This document shows, piece by piece, positions 1-7,792 of a DNA stretch of 64,000 nt (position 1 is the stretch's first letter; the number at the start of each line of letters is the position of its first letter). This DNA comes from Candidatus Sulfidibacterium hydrothermale (GTDB lineage Bacteria; Bacteroidota; Bacteroidia; Bacteroidales; F082): positions 2,728,001 through 2,792,000 of the forward strand of contig NZ_CP083760.1 in assembly GCF_020149915.1 (NCBI RefSeq), read 5' to 3'. The notes under the pieces are model-generated. The model worked only from the letters and a program-made list of their open reading frames with translations, did not search any database and was not told the origin of the DNA. Made by a program: the position numbers and the translations under genes.

Positions 1-28
1 ACCGGCAGAAAAAATCCCGCCGGTTTTT
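1..28 (+). terminator. Hairpin with T-run downstream of etfA
   Basis: ACCGGC (1-6) and GCCGGT (19-24) form a six-base-pair stem with a 12-nt loop. It is followed by a T-run on the plus strand, so as read it suits a plus-strand transcript entering from outside the window. It could also act for etfA on the other strand, but the bases that would show a T-run there lie outside the window. Confidence 0.35.
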
Positions 29-49
29 CAAAAGATTGATTAAAAAGAT

Positions 50-1024
50 TTATTTATTGGCCTTCAACTCTTTCACTGCTTCAATCAATTGCGGAATCAC
101 TTTAAAAGCATCCCCAACGATACCGTAATCCGCGGCTTCGAAAATCGGAGCTTCCGGATCTTTATTAACGGCCACAATGTATTTCGATGAGCTGATACCG
201 CCCAAATGCTGAATAGCACCGGAAATACCAAAAGCCATATACAGATTCGGAGCAATAATTTTACCCGTCTGACCCACATGTTCTTCATGTGAACGCCAGC
301 CTTCATCAGAAACCGGACGCGAGCAAGCCATTCCGGCACCCAGCAGTTCGCCCAATTCTTCCAATCCGCCCCAGTTTTCCGGACCTTTCATTCCACGGCC
401 ACCGGAAACCACAATTTCGGCATCGGTCAACAATACTTTACCCGTAATTTTATGGGTATCCAGCACCTTGGTACTGAACTCATCATCACCAATTTGCGGA
501 TCAAATACTTCAATGGTTACTTCCGTCGGATTTTCCACCACTTCATAAGAATTCTGGGCAAAAGTAATCACTTTTACATCGGTATTGATTTGCACGTTGG
601 CAAATGCTTTACCGGTAAATACTTTTTTGCGTACCACGAAAGGATCCACGCTCACCGGAAGACCGGTAACACCCGAAACCAGTCCGGCATTCAGTTTAAC
701 CGCTACCCGCGGAGCAATGGCTTTACCTTCGTTATTATGTGCAAAGATGATTACTTTGGCACCTTCTTTTTCAGCTGCTTTAGCCACAGCATCGGCCAGT
801 GCTTTATTGTCCAGCGACTCAAAACGGTCGTCCTGTACATTCAAAACCTTGTTGGCACCATATTGTCCTAAAGTTTTCAATTCGTCGTCGGCTACATGAC
901 CAATCGACAGGGCCGTTACGCTGCTACCCATTTCTTTGGCAATGGCAGCGGCAAACGAAACAATTTCGTGGGTAAGTTTTTTAAATTTACCGGCCCAGTT
1001 TTCTGTATATACTAATACTGACAT
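50..1024 (-). CDS. etfA: Electron transfer flavoprotein alpha subunit
   Basis: 324 aa, the usual size for EtfA/FixB. The N-terminal half is the Rossmann-like ETF domain. The C-terminal half (about residues 205-320) is the FAD-binding domain, with the family signature GQTGKIIAPNLYMAFGISGA followed by the invariant IQH and a GGRGMK motif near residue 208. EtfAB is a soluble heterodimer that passes electrons from acyl-CoA dehydrogenases or similar flavoenzymes to the quinone pool, or takes part in bifurcation. It follows etfB by 33 bp on the minus strand, so the two form an operon in the order B-A. No dehydrogenase or ETF-quinone oxidoreductase is visible in the window, so the electron donor is unknown. 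Confidence 0.96.
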   Translation of the reverse strand: MSVLVYTENWAGKFKKLTHEIVSFAAAIAKEMGSSVTALSIGHVADDELKTLGQYGANKVLNVQDDRFESLDNKALADAVAKAAEKEGAKVIIFAHNNEGKAIAPRVAVKLNAGLVSGVTGLPVSVDPFVVRKKVFTGKAFANVQINTDVKVITFAQNSYEVVENPTEVTIEVFDPQIGDDEFSTKVLDTHKITGKVLLTDAEIVVSGGRGMKGPENWGGLEELGELLGAGMACSRPVSDEGWRSHEEHVGQTGKIIAPNLYMAFGISGAIQHLGGISSSKYIVAVNKDPEAPIFEAADYGIVGDAFKVIPQLIEAVKELKANK

Positions 1025-1057
1025 TTTTCTGATTTTTAAAAGGTTAAAACTATGGAA

Positions 1058-1795
1058 TTACAATACTTTGGCTTCCTCGTGTAAGAGTCTGATAAGCTCT
1101 TTGGCATTGTCTTCATCCACCATTTTACAGGCCGCTTTCGGAGCCGGCAATTCGTACGACAGAAACTCAATTCTGGGTTCTGCTTCAACAGGTTCCACCA
1201 CTTTCAGTGGTTTTTTCCGGGCCATCATAATGCCACGCATAGCCGGAATTCTCGGGTCAATGGCAATTCCTTTCTGAACAATCACTACCAACGGTGTAGG
1301 AACACTCAACACCTGAGAGCCACCGTCAATATCCCGATGAATTTTCAATTCACCATTTTCAATATCCACACCCGAAACAGCAGATACTGAATTAATTCCC
1401 AGTATTTCAGCCAGCATACCGCCGACACTGGCACCGTTATAATCCGAAGCTTCAATACCGGCCATAATCAAATCATAATCTTTTGCCACTTCGGCCAGTT
1501 GTTTGGCCACAAAGTAAGCATCCAGGGGTTCAGCATCAATGCGAATAGCATCATCAGCCCCCACGGCTAACGCTTTACGCAAAGTCGGTTCAGTGATTTT
1601 AGTTCCCACGTTGGCCACCGAAATCTTTTCTACGCCACCCGCTTCTTTCAGCTCCATGGCACGGGTCAGGGCCAGTTCGTCCCAAGGATTGATAATCCAT
1701 TGTACACCGGTCGTGTCAAAGGCCTTATTATCCCCGGTAAACCTGATCTTCGTCGTCGTATCAGGCACATTACTAATCAATACCAGAATTTTCAT
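1058..1795 (-). CDS. etfB: Electron transfer flavoprotein beta subunit
   Basis: 245 aa, normal EtfB/FixA length. It begins MKILVLISNVPDTTTKIRF, and the INPWDELALTRAMELKE segment is typical of the family. The VGADDAIRI and GIEASDYNGASVGGMLAE stretches line the AMP/FAD pocket in known EtfB proteins. It is the first gene of the etfBA operon. The upstream 1-kb spacer contains no other gene, so the promoter must lie just upstream of 1795. No exact TAnnTTTG box with a partner was found there; ATATTTGTGC near 1830-1845 (minus strand) is the nearest match. Confidence 0.95.
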   Translation of the reverse strand: MKILVLISNVPDTTTKIRFTGDNKAFDTTGVQWIINPWDELALTRAMELKEAGGVEKISVANVGTKITEPTLRKALAVGADDAIRIDAEPLDAYFVAKQLAEVAKDYDLIMAGIEASDYNGASVGGMLAEILGINSVSAVSGVDIENGELKIHRDIDGGSQVLSVPTPLVVIVQKGIAIDPRIPAMRGIMMARKKPLKVVEPVEAEPRIEFLSYELPAPKAACKMVDEDNAKELIRLLHEEAKVL

Positions 1796-2822
1796 GATAT
1801 AAATTTTTTAGTTATCCGTATTATTTTGCACAAATATCAGAAAAATTTTTGAAAATATTACGCATGCAAACTATTTTTTAAGAAAAAATAAGAATTTTTA
1901 TTCATTATAGATTACACTAACAGTCCATTAGCGGCTTGCACGAATCTTTCAAAGACAAACTTGTCCGAATTTTTATAAGGGCGGGCAAACGCACAAGCTT
2001 TCACGGGCCATTCGCTATAGTCCTCGCCCGGCAGTACGTTCAGCTAATGCTTCCGGGCGCTTCCCTGTCGCGCCGTCCGCATAAGCTTCACCCGTCCTGC
2101 CGTGCTGCGGGCTGCCGCTACTGTCCCTGCCGCAAAGAAAAGCAATGGATTAATCCGATTCGGAAACGATACCTTATCTCTCACCTAAATACTTCAAGCT
2201 TTGGATACTTTAAATTCTGACCATTCAGAAATAATAAACATTAAACAACAAGTGGAAACAAACCGTTTATCGTTTGAGATTTGTTTTTTTGCTTTTTGGG
2301 ATTTCAAACATCGGTCACTACTCACTAGTCATTGGAAAGGAAGGGCGAACGATTGATTTTCAGTATTTTACTCATATTTTCGCTATCATCCTGAACGGAG
2401 CACAGCGCAGTGAAGGATCTCAAAAACAATCACGGGAGTTAAAAAAGATGTTTCACTGCGTTCAGCAAGACAAACTAGTTGATTTTTTTGTTTTTTGTAA
2501 TTTTCTACTTTTAGGCACTTCAAACTTTAGGCACTTGAAGTACTTAAAAGGCGTCTCTTTTCAAGTCGGACAGGACTTGAAAAGTGGAGATATAGGCGCA
2601 GACGAAACCGGGAAAATCATCGTCCGAGCGGACATTCAAACGATGAAGGAGGCCGTTAAGCGAGATGCTTCGCGTTGCTCAGCAAGACAAACCGGTTGGC
2701 TTTTGGTATTTTGCGTTTGGGGCTTGGGATTTTTTTGTGATTTGCCTTTTTGTTTTTTGTGATTTCCCACTTTAGGCACTTCAAACTTTAAGTACTTCAA
2801 ACTTTAAGACTTCTCACTTCAT
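1796..2822. repeat. Gene-free, repeat-rich spacer
   Basis: No credible gene lies in these 1,027 bp; the reading frames present are low-complexity. Three kinds of repeat are visible. Around 1980-2110 a GC-rich block contains the inverted pair CGCCCGG (2025-2031) / CCGGGCG (2053-2059) and resembles a dispersed intergenic element. Segments 2447-2549 and 2661-2810 are diverged copies of each other: both have a CAGCAAGACAAAC core, then TTTTTGTTTTTTGT, then GGCACTTCAAACTTTA. Between them sits a strong hairpin (2551-2590, listed separately). The spacer looks like a nest of old non-coding repeats between etfB and hslR. Confidence 0.6.
2551..2590 (+). repeat. Interspersed 11-bp hairpin element, copy A
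   Basis: CTTTTCAAGTC (2557-2567) and GACTTGAAAAG (2574-2584) form a perfect 11-bp inverted repeat around a 6-nt loop, flanked by GCGTCTC on the left and TGGA on the right. The same layout, with compensating changes in the stem, occurs inverted at 7957-7994. This marks a dispersed family rather than a chance hairpin. Confidence 0.6.
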
Positions 2823-3200
2823 TTACCCTTTTCCTTTGAGCTTATCCAATATCCGGCGTTCTTTTTTAGTAGGCCGGCCGGCACCACGTTCCCGTCTTTC
2901 GTAATTCAACTGGCGGATCATTTGCAGCTTTTCAAGCTCTTCTGGCGAGGTCAGGTCTTCCATTAAGTCAGGAACCAATGAGGCAGAAACCCGGTTTTTC
3001 ACCGCTTTTTTCACCCGGATCATTTTCACAATTCCTTGCTGATGTACTTCAATCTGATCGCCTTCGGCTACTTCACGCGAGGGTTTTACATTTACCCCTG
3101 CCATTTTCACTTTTCCGCCTTTGCAGGCTTCCGCAGCCTGTGTCCGGGTTTTATACAACCGGACTGCCCACAACCATTTATCTATGCGCACCCCGCCCAT
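2823..3200 (-). CDS. hslR: S4-domain RNA-binding protein (Hsp15/HslR-like)
   Basis: The start is placed at 3200 (MGGVRIDKWLWAVRLYKTR), four bases after the der stop; a longer frame reaching 3251 would overlap der. This gives 125 aa, close to the usual Hsp15 length. An S4 domain covers about residues 5-65 (RIDKWLWAVR, GGKVKMAGVNVKPS, EVAEGDQIEV). The C-terminal tail is basic and ends RRGAGRPTKKERRILDKLK. In E. coli, Hsp15 binds stalled 50S subunits that carry nascent peptidyl-tRNA. It is the last gene of the run era-der-hslR. The small paralogous S4 families are hard to tell apart, so the symbol is tentative. Confidence 0.85.
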   Translation of the reverse strand: MGGVRIDKWLWAVRLYKTRTQAAEACKGGKVKMAGVNVKPSREVAEGDQIEVHQQGIVKMIRVKKAVKNRVSASLVPDLMEDLTSPEELEKLQMIRQLNYERRERGAGRPTKKERRILDKLKGKG

Positions 3201-3204
3201 AAAC

Positions 3205-4515
3205 CTATTTTTGTCTGAAAAACAACTGAATCGGAACGCCAGTAAAATCAAAATGCTGCCGGATCTTGTTTTCCAGGAATCGTTTATACGGATCTTTTAC
3301 TTCATCGGGTAAATTGCAGAAAAATACAAACTGAGGCGTTTGCGTTTTAAGCTGCATCACGTACTTGATTCGCACATAACGACCACGCGAAACCATGGGA
3401 TGCGGATTTTCTTCAATAATCGGCAACAACAAATCATTCAGCTTCGAAGTCGAAATTCGCTTACTTCGTTTTTGAAACACCTCTTCAGCATAATTCAATG
3501 CTTTAAAAACCCGCTGTTTATCTTTTACCGAAACAAACACGATAGGAACATCATTAAACGGCGCAATCCGTTGCCGAATGGCTTTTTCATATTCCAAATG
3601 GGTATTGTTGTCTTTTTCTACCAAATCCCACTTGTTCACCACAATCACAATACCTTTCCGGTTTTTCTCTGCCAAATGAAAAATATTCACATCCTGCTTC
3701 TCTATTCCCTGCGAAGCATCAATCATCACCAAACAAACATCGGCATTCTCAATGGCTCGAATGGTCCGGAGTGTCGAGTAAAACTCAATATTTTCGTAAA
3801 CTTTCCCCTTTTTTCGCAATCCGGCCGTATCCACCAGCATAAAGTCATGCCCAAAACCTTTAAACGGTGTATAAACGGTATCGCGGGTGGTACCGGCAAT
3901 CGGAGTAACAATATTTCGGGTGTCACCAATCAGGGTATTGATCAGTGACGACTTTCCCACATTAGGGCGACCAATCACTGCAATACGCGGAACATCCGGG
4001 GTTTCCGGCTCCGGTTCCGGATTCCGGAACTCTTTTACCATTTCATCCAGCAAATCTCCGGTTCCGCTTCCGTTGACAGAAGAAATCGGGTACACTTCTC
4101 CCAATCCTAAAGCATAAAAATCGGCCGCAGCATGTGACAAAGCCGGAGTATCTACTTTATTGGCCGCAATAAAAACTTTCTTGGACGAACGGCGTAACAA
4201 TTCGGCCACATCTTCATCCAGCGGATGAATCCCCTCACGGGCATCCACCACAAAAATAATGACATCGGCTTCGTCTATGGCAAATAATACCTGTTTTCGA
4301 ATTTCCTCTTCAAAAATGTCATCCGATCCCTGAACAAAGCCGCCGGTATCAATTACCGAAAACTCTTTTCCGTTCCAATCACTTTTTCCATAGATACGGT
4401 CGCGTGTTACACCACTCACCGACTCTACAATAGCCGTTTTAGAACCTGTTAATCTGTTAAATAACGTGGATTTCCCCACATTTGGGCGGCCGACAATGGC
4501 AACAATGTTATTCAT
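3205..4515 (-). CDS. der: Ribosome assembly GTPase Der (EngA)
   Basis: 436 aa with two consecutive G domains, which is diagnostic of Der. The first has GRPNVGKST near residue 8, DTGGF and NKVD. The second has GRPNVGKSS near residue 182, DTAGLR and NKWDLVE. The C-terminal KH-like domain ends HFDFTGVPIQLFFRQK. Der is essential for 50S subunit maturation. It lies downstream of era with a 37-bp gap and upstream of hslR with a 4-bp gap, giving a ribosome-biogenesis operon on the minus strand. Confidence 0.97.
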   Translation of the reverse strand: MNNIVAIVGRPNVGKSTLFNRLTGSKTAIVESVSGVTRDRIYGKSDWNGKEFSVIDTGGFVQGSDDIFEEEIRKQVLFAIDEADVIIFVVDAREGIHPLDEDVAELLRRSSKKVFIAANKVDTPALSHAAADFYALGLGEVYPISSVNGSGTGDLLDEMVKEFRNPEPEPETPDVPRIAVIGRPNVGKSSLINTLIGDTRNIVTPIAGTTRDTVYTPFKGFGHDFMLVDTAGLRKKGKVYENIEFYSTLRTIRAIENADVCLVMIDASQGIEKQDVNIFHLAEKNRKGIVIVVNKWDLVEKDNNTHLEYEKAIRQRIAPFNDVPIVFVSVKDKQRVFKALNYAEEVFQKRSKRISTSKLNDLLLPIIEENPHPMVSRGRYVRIKYVMQLKTQTPQFVFFCNLPDEVKDPYKRFLENKIRQHFDFTGVPIQLFFRQK

Positions 4516-4552
4516 TCCTTATTTTTTTGCAAAAGTAACGGTTTTAGCCGTA

Positions 4553-5434
4553 TCAATACTCATAACCAAACCGGCTGAGCTGTTTATCATTATTTCGCCA
4601 GTCTTTATTCACTTTTACAGACAAACGAAGAAAAATTTTCTTCTCAAAAAACGCTTCCATTTCTATCCGGGCCATTGTACCCGTTTTTTTAATGGCTTTC
4701 CCCTGATGACCTAGAATAATGGCTTTCTGCGATTCGCGTTCCACAAAAATATACGCATCAATTTTTATCAGGTTCTCACTCTCTTTAAATGAGTCAATGG
4801 CCACCTCCACCGAATACGGAATTTCTTTTTTGTAATTCAGAAATATCTTCTCCCGGATCATCTCCGAAGCAAAAAAGCGCTCTGTTCTCGTGGTCAGTTC
4901 ATCTTTCGGGTAATAAGGCGGACTTTCCGGAAGCTTTTCCAGTATCGTATCAAAAACTTTGGAAACATTAAACTTATGCAACGCCGAAACCGGAATAACT
5001 TCCGCTGCAGGCAAACGGTCTTTCCACTCAGCGGCATACTGCTCTACCGTTGCCTGATCCGACAAATCAATTTTATTAATAAGGACAATAACCGGCACAT
5101 TCGATTGCTTGATCTTGCTCAAAACGGTTTCTTCTTCAAACCTTAATCCGGGTTCGGTCATCAACAAAATAATATCTGCATCGATCAAAGCCGTTTCGAT
5201 GTATTTGTTCATGTACTCATGCATCTTGTAAGCCGGCTGACGCACAATTCCGGGAGTATCAGAATAAACAATCTGAAAATCTTCTCCGTTAACAATCCCC
5301 ATGATACGGTGCCGGGTAGTTTGTGCCTTTGAAGTAATAATCGACAATTTTTCACCCACCATGGTATTCATCAAAGTTGATTTTCCCACGTTAGGATATC
5401 CTATAATATTGACAAAGCCTGCTTTATGTGCCAT
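4553..5434 (-). CDS. era: 16S rRNA-processing GTPase Era
   Basis: The start is set at 5434 (MAHKAGFVNIIGYPNVGKST), giving 293 aa, the usual Era size. The frame stays open to 5560, but that extension would run through the divergent tRNA gene and has no family similarity. G1 is GYPNVGKST, G3 is DTPGI and G4 is NKIDL. The C-terminal KH domain (about residues 200-290) has the motif GHQGKAIKKTG. Era binds the 3' end of 16S rRNA during 30S assembly. It is the first gene of era-der-hslR and diverges from tRNA-fMet, with 91 bp between them. Confidence 0.96.
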   Translation of the reverse strand: MAHKAGFVNIIGYPNVGKSTLMNTMVGEKLSIITSKAQTTRHRIMGIVNGEDFQIVYSDTPGIVRQPAYKMHEYMNKYIETALIDADIILLMTEPGLRFEEETVLSKIKQSNVPVIVLINKIDLSDQATVEQYAAEWKDRLPAAEVIPVSALHKFNVSKVFDTILEKLPESPPYYPKDELTTRTERFFASEMIREKIFLNYKKEIPYSVEVAIDSFKESENLIKIDAYIFVERESQKAIILGHQGKAIKKTGTMARIEMEAFFEKKIFLRLSVKVNKDWRNNDKQLSRFGYEY

Positions 5435-5452
5435 AAAAATTTTTAAAAAAAA

Positions 5453-5491
5453 TTTGCGTGACAAAGAAACAAAATATATCTTTGCACTCCC
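5453..5491 (+). promoter_or_regulatory. Bacteroidota-type promoter of tRNA-fMet
   Basis: TTTG at 5453-5456 and TATCTTTG at 5477-5484 are separated by 20 nt, a perfect match to the -33/-7 consensus of Bacteroidota sigma-A promoters. Transcription should start near 5491, about 35 nt before the tRNA. No comparable promoter is seen inside the tandem units downstream, so this may be the only source of transcripts for the whole array. Confidence 0.75.
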
Positions 5492-5525
5492 ATTTGAAAA
5501 CGATGAAACGTTCATAAAAATATAT

Positions 5526-5597
5526 TGCGGGGTGGAGCAGTGGTAGCTCGACGGGCTCATAACCCGTAGGTCGTAGGTTCGAATCCTGCCCCCGCTA
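5526..5597 (+). tRNA. Initiator tRNA-fMet (CAT)
   Basis: This is a complete cloverleaf with anticodon CAT in the loop CTCATAA. Two initiator hallmarks are present: T1 faces T72, so the first acceptor pair is unpaired, and the anticodon stem contains three consecutive G-C pairs (GGG/CCC). The T arm is GTAGG-TTCGAAT-CCTGC. CCA is not encoded; A73 is followed by CTGC. The last 26 nt (5572-5597) are repeated at the head of every downstream array unit. Confidence 0.95.
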
Positions 5598-5609
5598 CTG
5601 CAAGAAAGA

Positions 5610-5639
5610 GGCTGTTGGAATTTTCTGACAGCCTTTTTT
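5610..5639 (+). terminator. tRNA-fMet terminator, copied in every array unit
   Basis: GGCTGT (5610-5615) pairs with ACAGCC (5628-5633) and is followed by six T. The same hairpin recurs every 356 bp, at 5966, 6322, 6678, 7034, 7390 and 7746, always between a tRNA 3' fragment and the next GIY-YIG gene. In the last copy the T-run is interrupted by a C. Confidence 0.7.
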
Positions 5640-5656
5640 CGTTTTTACCCTATACT

Positions 5657-5932
5657 ATGTTCAAAGTTTACGTTTTATATTCGCAAAAATTCAACAAGAT
5701 TTACATCGGGTACACCGGTAATCTCGAAAAAAGGCTCTTGTCACATAACAAACTGGCTCATAAAGGATACACCGTGAAATTCAGACCCTGGACACTGGTT
5801 TTTTCCGAAGAATTTCCCACTAAACAGCTCGCCATGAAACGCGAAAAACAACTAAAATCGGCAAAAGGAAGACGGTTTATCTGGGAAAAAATCAAAGCTT
5901 CTGGGCTCATATCCGCCGGCTGGCGGACGTAG
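5657..5932 (+). CDS. GIY-YIG nuclease, array copy 1
   Basis: 91 aa from ATG 5657; a TTG-initiated extension to 5615 would run through the terminator and is rejected. It is a single-domain GIY-YIG protein of the UPF0213/YhbQ-like type. It has VYVLYS (the GIY strand), KIYIGYT (the YIG strand), a conserved Arg in LEKRLLSHN and the metal-binding Glu in MKREKQLKS. The last residues (SAGWRT) are encoded by the palindrome, and the TAG stop lies inside the repeated tRNA T-arm sequence. No promoter is seen directly upstream, so expression probably depends on read-through from tRNA-fMet. The substrate is unknown; tRNA or the tRNA gene is an inference from position only. Confidence 0.88.
   Translation: MFKVYVLYSQKFNKIYIGYTGNLEKRLLSHNKLAHKGYTVKFRPWTLVFSEEFPTKQLAMKREKQLKSAKGRRFIWEKIKASGLISAGWRT
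5912..5927. repeat. 16-nt palindrome TCCGCC-N4-GGCGGA at unit junctions
   Basis: TCCGCCGGCTGGCGGA is a 6-bp inverted repeat with a 4-nt centre. It closes each of the six full units (5912, 6268, 6624, 6980, 7336, 7692). It recurs at 48462-48477 in the 5S fragment. Forms with other centres occur at 49528-49543, 51195-51210 and 51617-51632 inside 23S rRNA, and TCCGTC-TTCT-GACGGA is at 48421-48436. No case was noticed inside a protein gene other than the GIY-YIG C-termini. Confidence 0.8.
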
Positions 5933-6012
5933 GTTCGAATCCTGCCCCCGCTACTGCAAGAAAGAGGCTGTTGGAATTTTCTGACAGCCTTTTTTCGTTT
6001 TTACCCTATACT

Positions 6013-6288
6013 ATGTTCAAAGTTTACGTTTTATATTCGCAAAAATTCAACAAGATTTACATCGGGTACACCGGTAATCTCGAAAAAAGGCTCTTGTCAC
6101 ATAACAAACTGGCTCATAAAGGATACACCGTGAAATTCAGACCCTGGACACTGGTTTTTTCCGAAGAATTTCCCACTAAACAGCTCGCCATGAAACGCGA
6201 AAAACAACTAAAATCGGCAAAAGGAAGACGGTTTATCTGGGAAAAAATCAAAGCTTCTGGGCTCATATCCGCCGGCTGGCGGACGTAG
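6013..6288 (+). CDS. GIY-YIG nuclease, array copy 2
   Basis: The 91-aa product is identical to copy 1 (GYTGN and LVFSEE variants), and the surrounding DNA also looks identical. All catalytic positions of the GIY-YIG fold are kept. The identity points to a very recent duplication or to gene conversion within the array. Confidence 0.88.
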   Translation: MFKVYVLYSQKFNKIYIGYTGNLEKRLLSHNKLAHKGYTVKFRPWTLVFSEEFPTKQLAMKREKQLKSAKGRRFIWEKIKASGLISAGWRT

Positions 6289-6368
6289 GTTCGAATCCTG
6301 CCCCCGCTACTGCAAGAAAGAGGCTGTTGGAATTTTCTGACAGCCTTTTTTCGTTTTTACCCTATACC

Positions 6369-6644
6369 ATGTTCAAAGTTTACGTTTTATATTCGCAAAA
6401 ATTCAACAAGATTTACATCGGGTACACCAGCAATCTCGAAAAAAGACTCTTGTCACACAACAAACTGGCTCATAAAGGATACACCGTGAAATTCAGACCC
6501 TGGACACTGGCCTTTTCCGAAGAATTTCCCACTAAACAGCTCGCCATGAAACGCGAAAAACAACTAAAATCGGCAAAAGGAAGACGGTTTATCTGGGAAA
6601 AAATCAAAGCTTCTGGGCTCATATCCGCCGGCTGGCGGACGTAG
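6369..6644 (+). CDS. GIY-YIG nuclease, array copy 3
   Basis: 91 aa. It differs from copies 1-2 by GYTSN instead of GYTGN and LAFSEE instead of LVFSEE. There are also a few silent changes, for example ACC ATG instead of ACT ATG at the start. The catalytic Tyr, Arg and Glu positions are intact. Confidence 0.88.
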   Translation: MFKVYVLYSQKFNKIYIGYTSNLEKRLLSHNKLAHKGYTVKFRPWTLAFSEEFPTKQLAMKREKQLKSAKGRRFIWEKIKASGLISAGWRT

Positions 6645-6724
6645 GTTCGAATCCTGCCCCCGCTACTGCAAGAAAGAGGCTGTTGGAATTTTCTGACAGC
6701 CTTTTTTCGTTTTTACCCTATACC

Positions 6725-7000
6725 ATGTTCAAAGTTTACGTTTTATATTCGCAAAAATTCAACAAGATTTACATCGGGTACACCAGCAATCTCGAAAAAA
6801 GACTCTTGTCACACAACAAACTGGCTCATAAAGGATACACCGTGAAATTCAGACCCTGGACACTGGCCTTTTCCGAAGAATTTCCCACTAAACAGCTCGC
6901 CATGAAACGCGAAAAACAACTAAAATCGGCAAAAGGAAGACGGTTTATCTGGGAAAAAATCAAAGCTTCTGGGCTCATATCCGCCGGCTGGCGGACGTAG
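6725..7000 (+). CDS. GIY-YIG nuclease, array copy 4
   Basis: 91 aa, identical to copy 3 in protein and, by eye, in DNA. It lies in the fourth array unit with the same upstream tRNA fragment and terminator. Confidence 0.88.
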   Translation: MFKVYVLYSQKFNKIYIGYTSNLEKRLLSHNKLAHKGYTVKFRPWTLAFSEEFPTKQLAMKREKQLKSAKGRRFIWEKIKASGLISAGWRT

Positions 7001-7080
7001 GTTCGAATCCTGCCCCCGCTACTGCAAGAAAGAGGCTGTTGGAATTTTCTGACAGCCTTTTTTCGTTTTTACCCTATACC

Positions 7081-7356
7081 ATGTTCAAAGTTTACGTTTT
7101 ATATTCGCAAAAATTCAACAAGATTTACATCGGGTACACCAGCAATCTCGAAAAAAGACTCTTGTCACACAACAAACTGGCTCATAAAGGATACACCGTG
7201 AAATTCAGACCCTGGACACTGGTTTTTTTCGAAGAATTTCCCACTAAACAGCTCGCCATGAAACGCGAAAAACAATTAAAATCGGCAAAAGGAAGACGGT
7301 TTATCTGGGAAAAAATCAAAGCTTCTGGGCTCATATCCGCCGGCTGGCGGACGTAG
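7081..7356 (+). CDS. GIY-YIG nuclease, array copy 5
   Basis: 91 aa. It carries GYTSN as in copies 3-4 but LVFFEE in place of LAFSEE, plus a silent change at the Leu codon of KQLKS (TTA for CTA). The frame is intact, so the small differences between copies have not broken the protein. Confidence 0.88.
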   Translation: MFKVYVLYSQKFNKIYIGYTSNLEKRLLSHNKLAHKGYTVKFRPWTLVFFEEFPTKQLAMKREKQLKSAKGRRFIWEKIKASGLISAGWRT

Positions 7357-7436
7357 GTTCGAATCCTGCCCCCGCTACTGCAAGAAAGAGGCTGTTGGAA
7401 TTTTCTGACAGCCTTTTTTCGTTTTTACCCTATACC

Positions 7437-7712
7437 ATGTTCAAAGTTTACGTTTTATATTCGCAAAAATTCAACAAGATTTACATCGGGTACACCAGCA
7501 ATCTCGAAAAAAGACTCTTGTCACACAACAAACTGGCTCATAAAGGATACACCGTGAAATTCAGACCCTGGACACTGGTTTTTTTCGAAGAATTTCCCAC
7601 TAAACAGCTCGCCATGAAACGCGAAAAACAATTAAAATCGGCAAAAGGAAGACGGTTTATCTGGGAAAAAATCAAAGCTTCTGGGCTCATATCCGCCGGC
7701 TGGCGGACGTAG
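7437..7712 (+). CDS. GIY-YIG nuclease, array copy 6
   Basis: 91 aa, identical to copy 5. It is the last complete copy and is followed by one more tRNA 3' fragment and terminator at 7708-7775. Confidence 0.88.
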   Translation: MFKVYVLYSQKFNKIYIGYTSNLEKRLLSHNKLAHKGYTVKFRPWTLVFFEEFPTKQLAMKREKQLKSAKGRRFIWEKIKASGLISAGWRT

Positions 7713-7792
7713 GTTCGAATCCTGCCCCCGCTACTGCAAGAAAGAGGCTGTTGGAATTTTCTGACAGCCTCTTTTCGTTTTTACCCTATACC

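Noticed and set aside
452-871. Plus-strand frames opposite etfA and other long genes
   Set aside because: They mirror the codon pattern of the true genes on the other strand and show no domain or start signals.
1936-2762. Reading frames of 94 and 162 aa in the repeat-rich spacer
   Set aside because: Their products are low-complexity and the DNA is made of repeats; no plausible protein family.
5435-5560. N-terminal extension of Era through the tRNA gene
   Set aside because: The canonical start MAHKAGFVNIIGYPNVGKST at 5434 fits the family; the extension would be encoded by the antisense of tRNA-fMet.
5615-5656. Longer GIY-YIG proteins (105 aa, starting at TTG in each unit)
   Set aside because: The extra 14 residues are encoded by the tRNA terminator hairpin and T-run; the ATG 42 bp downstream starts at the family's conserved N-terminus.
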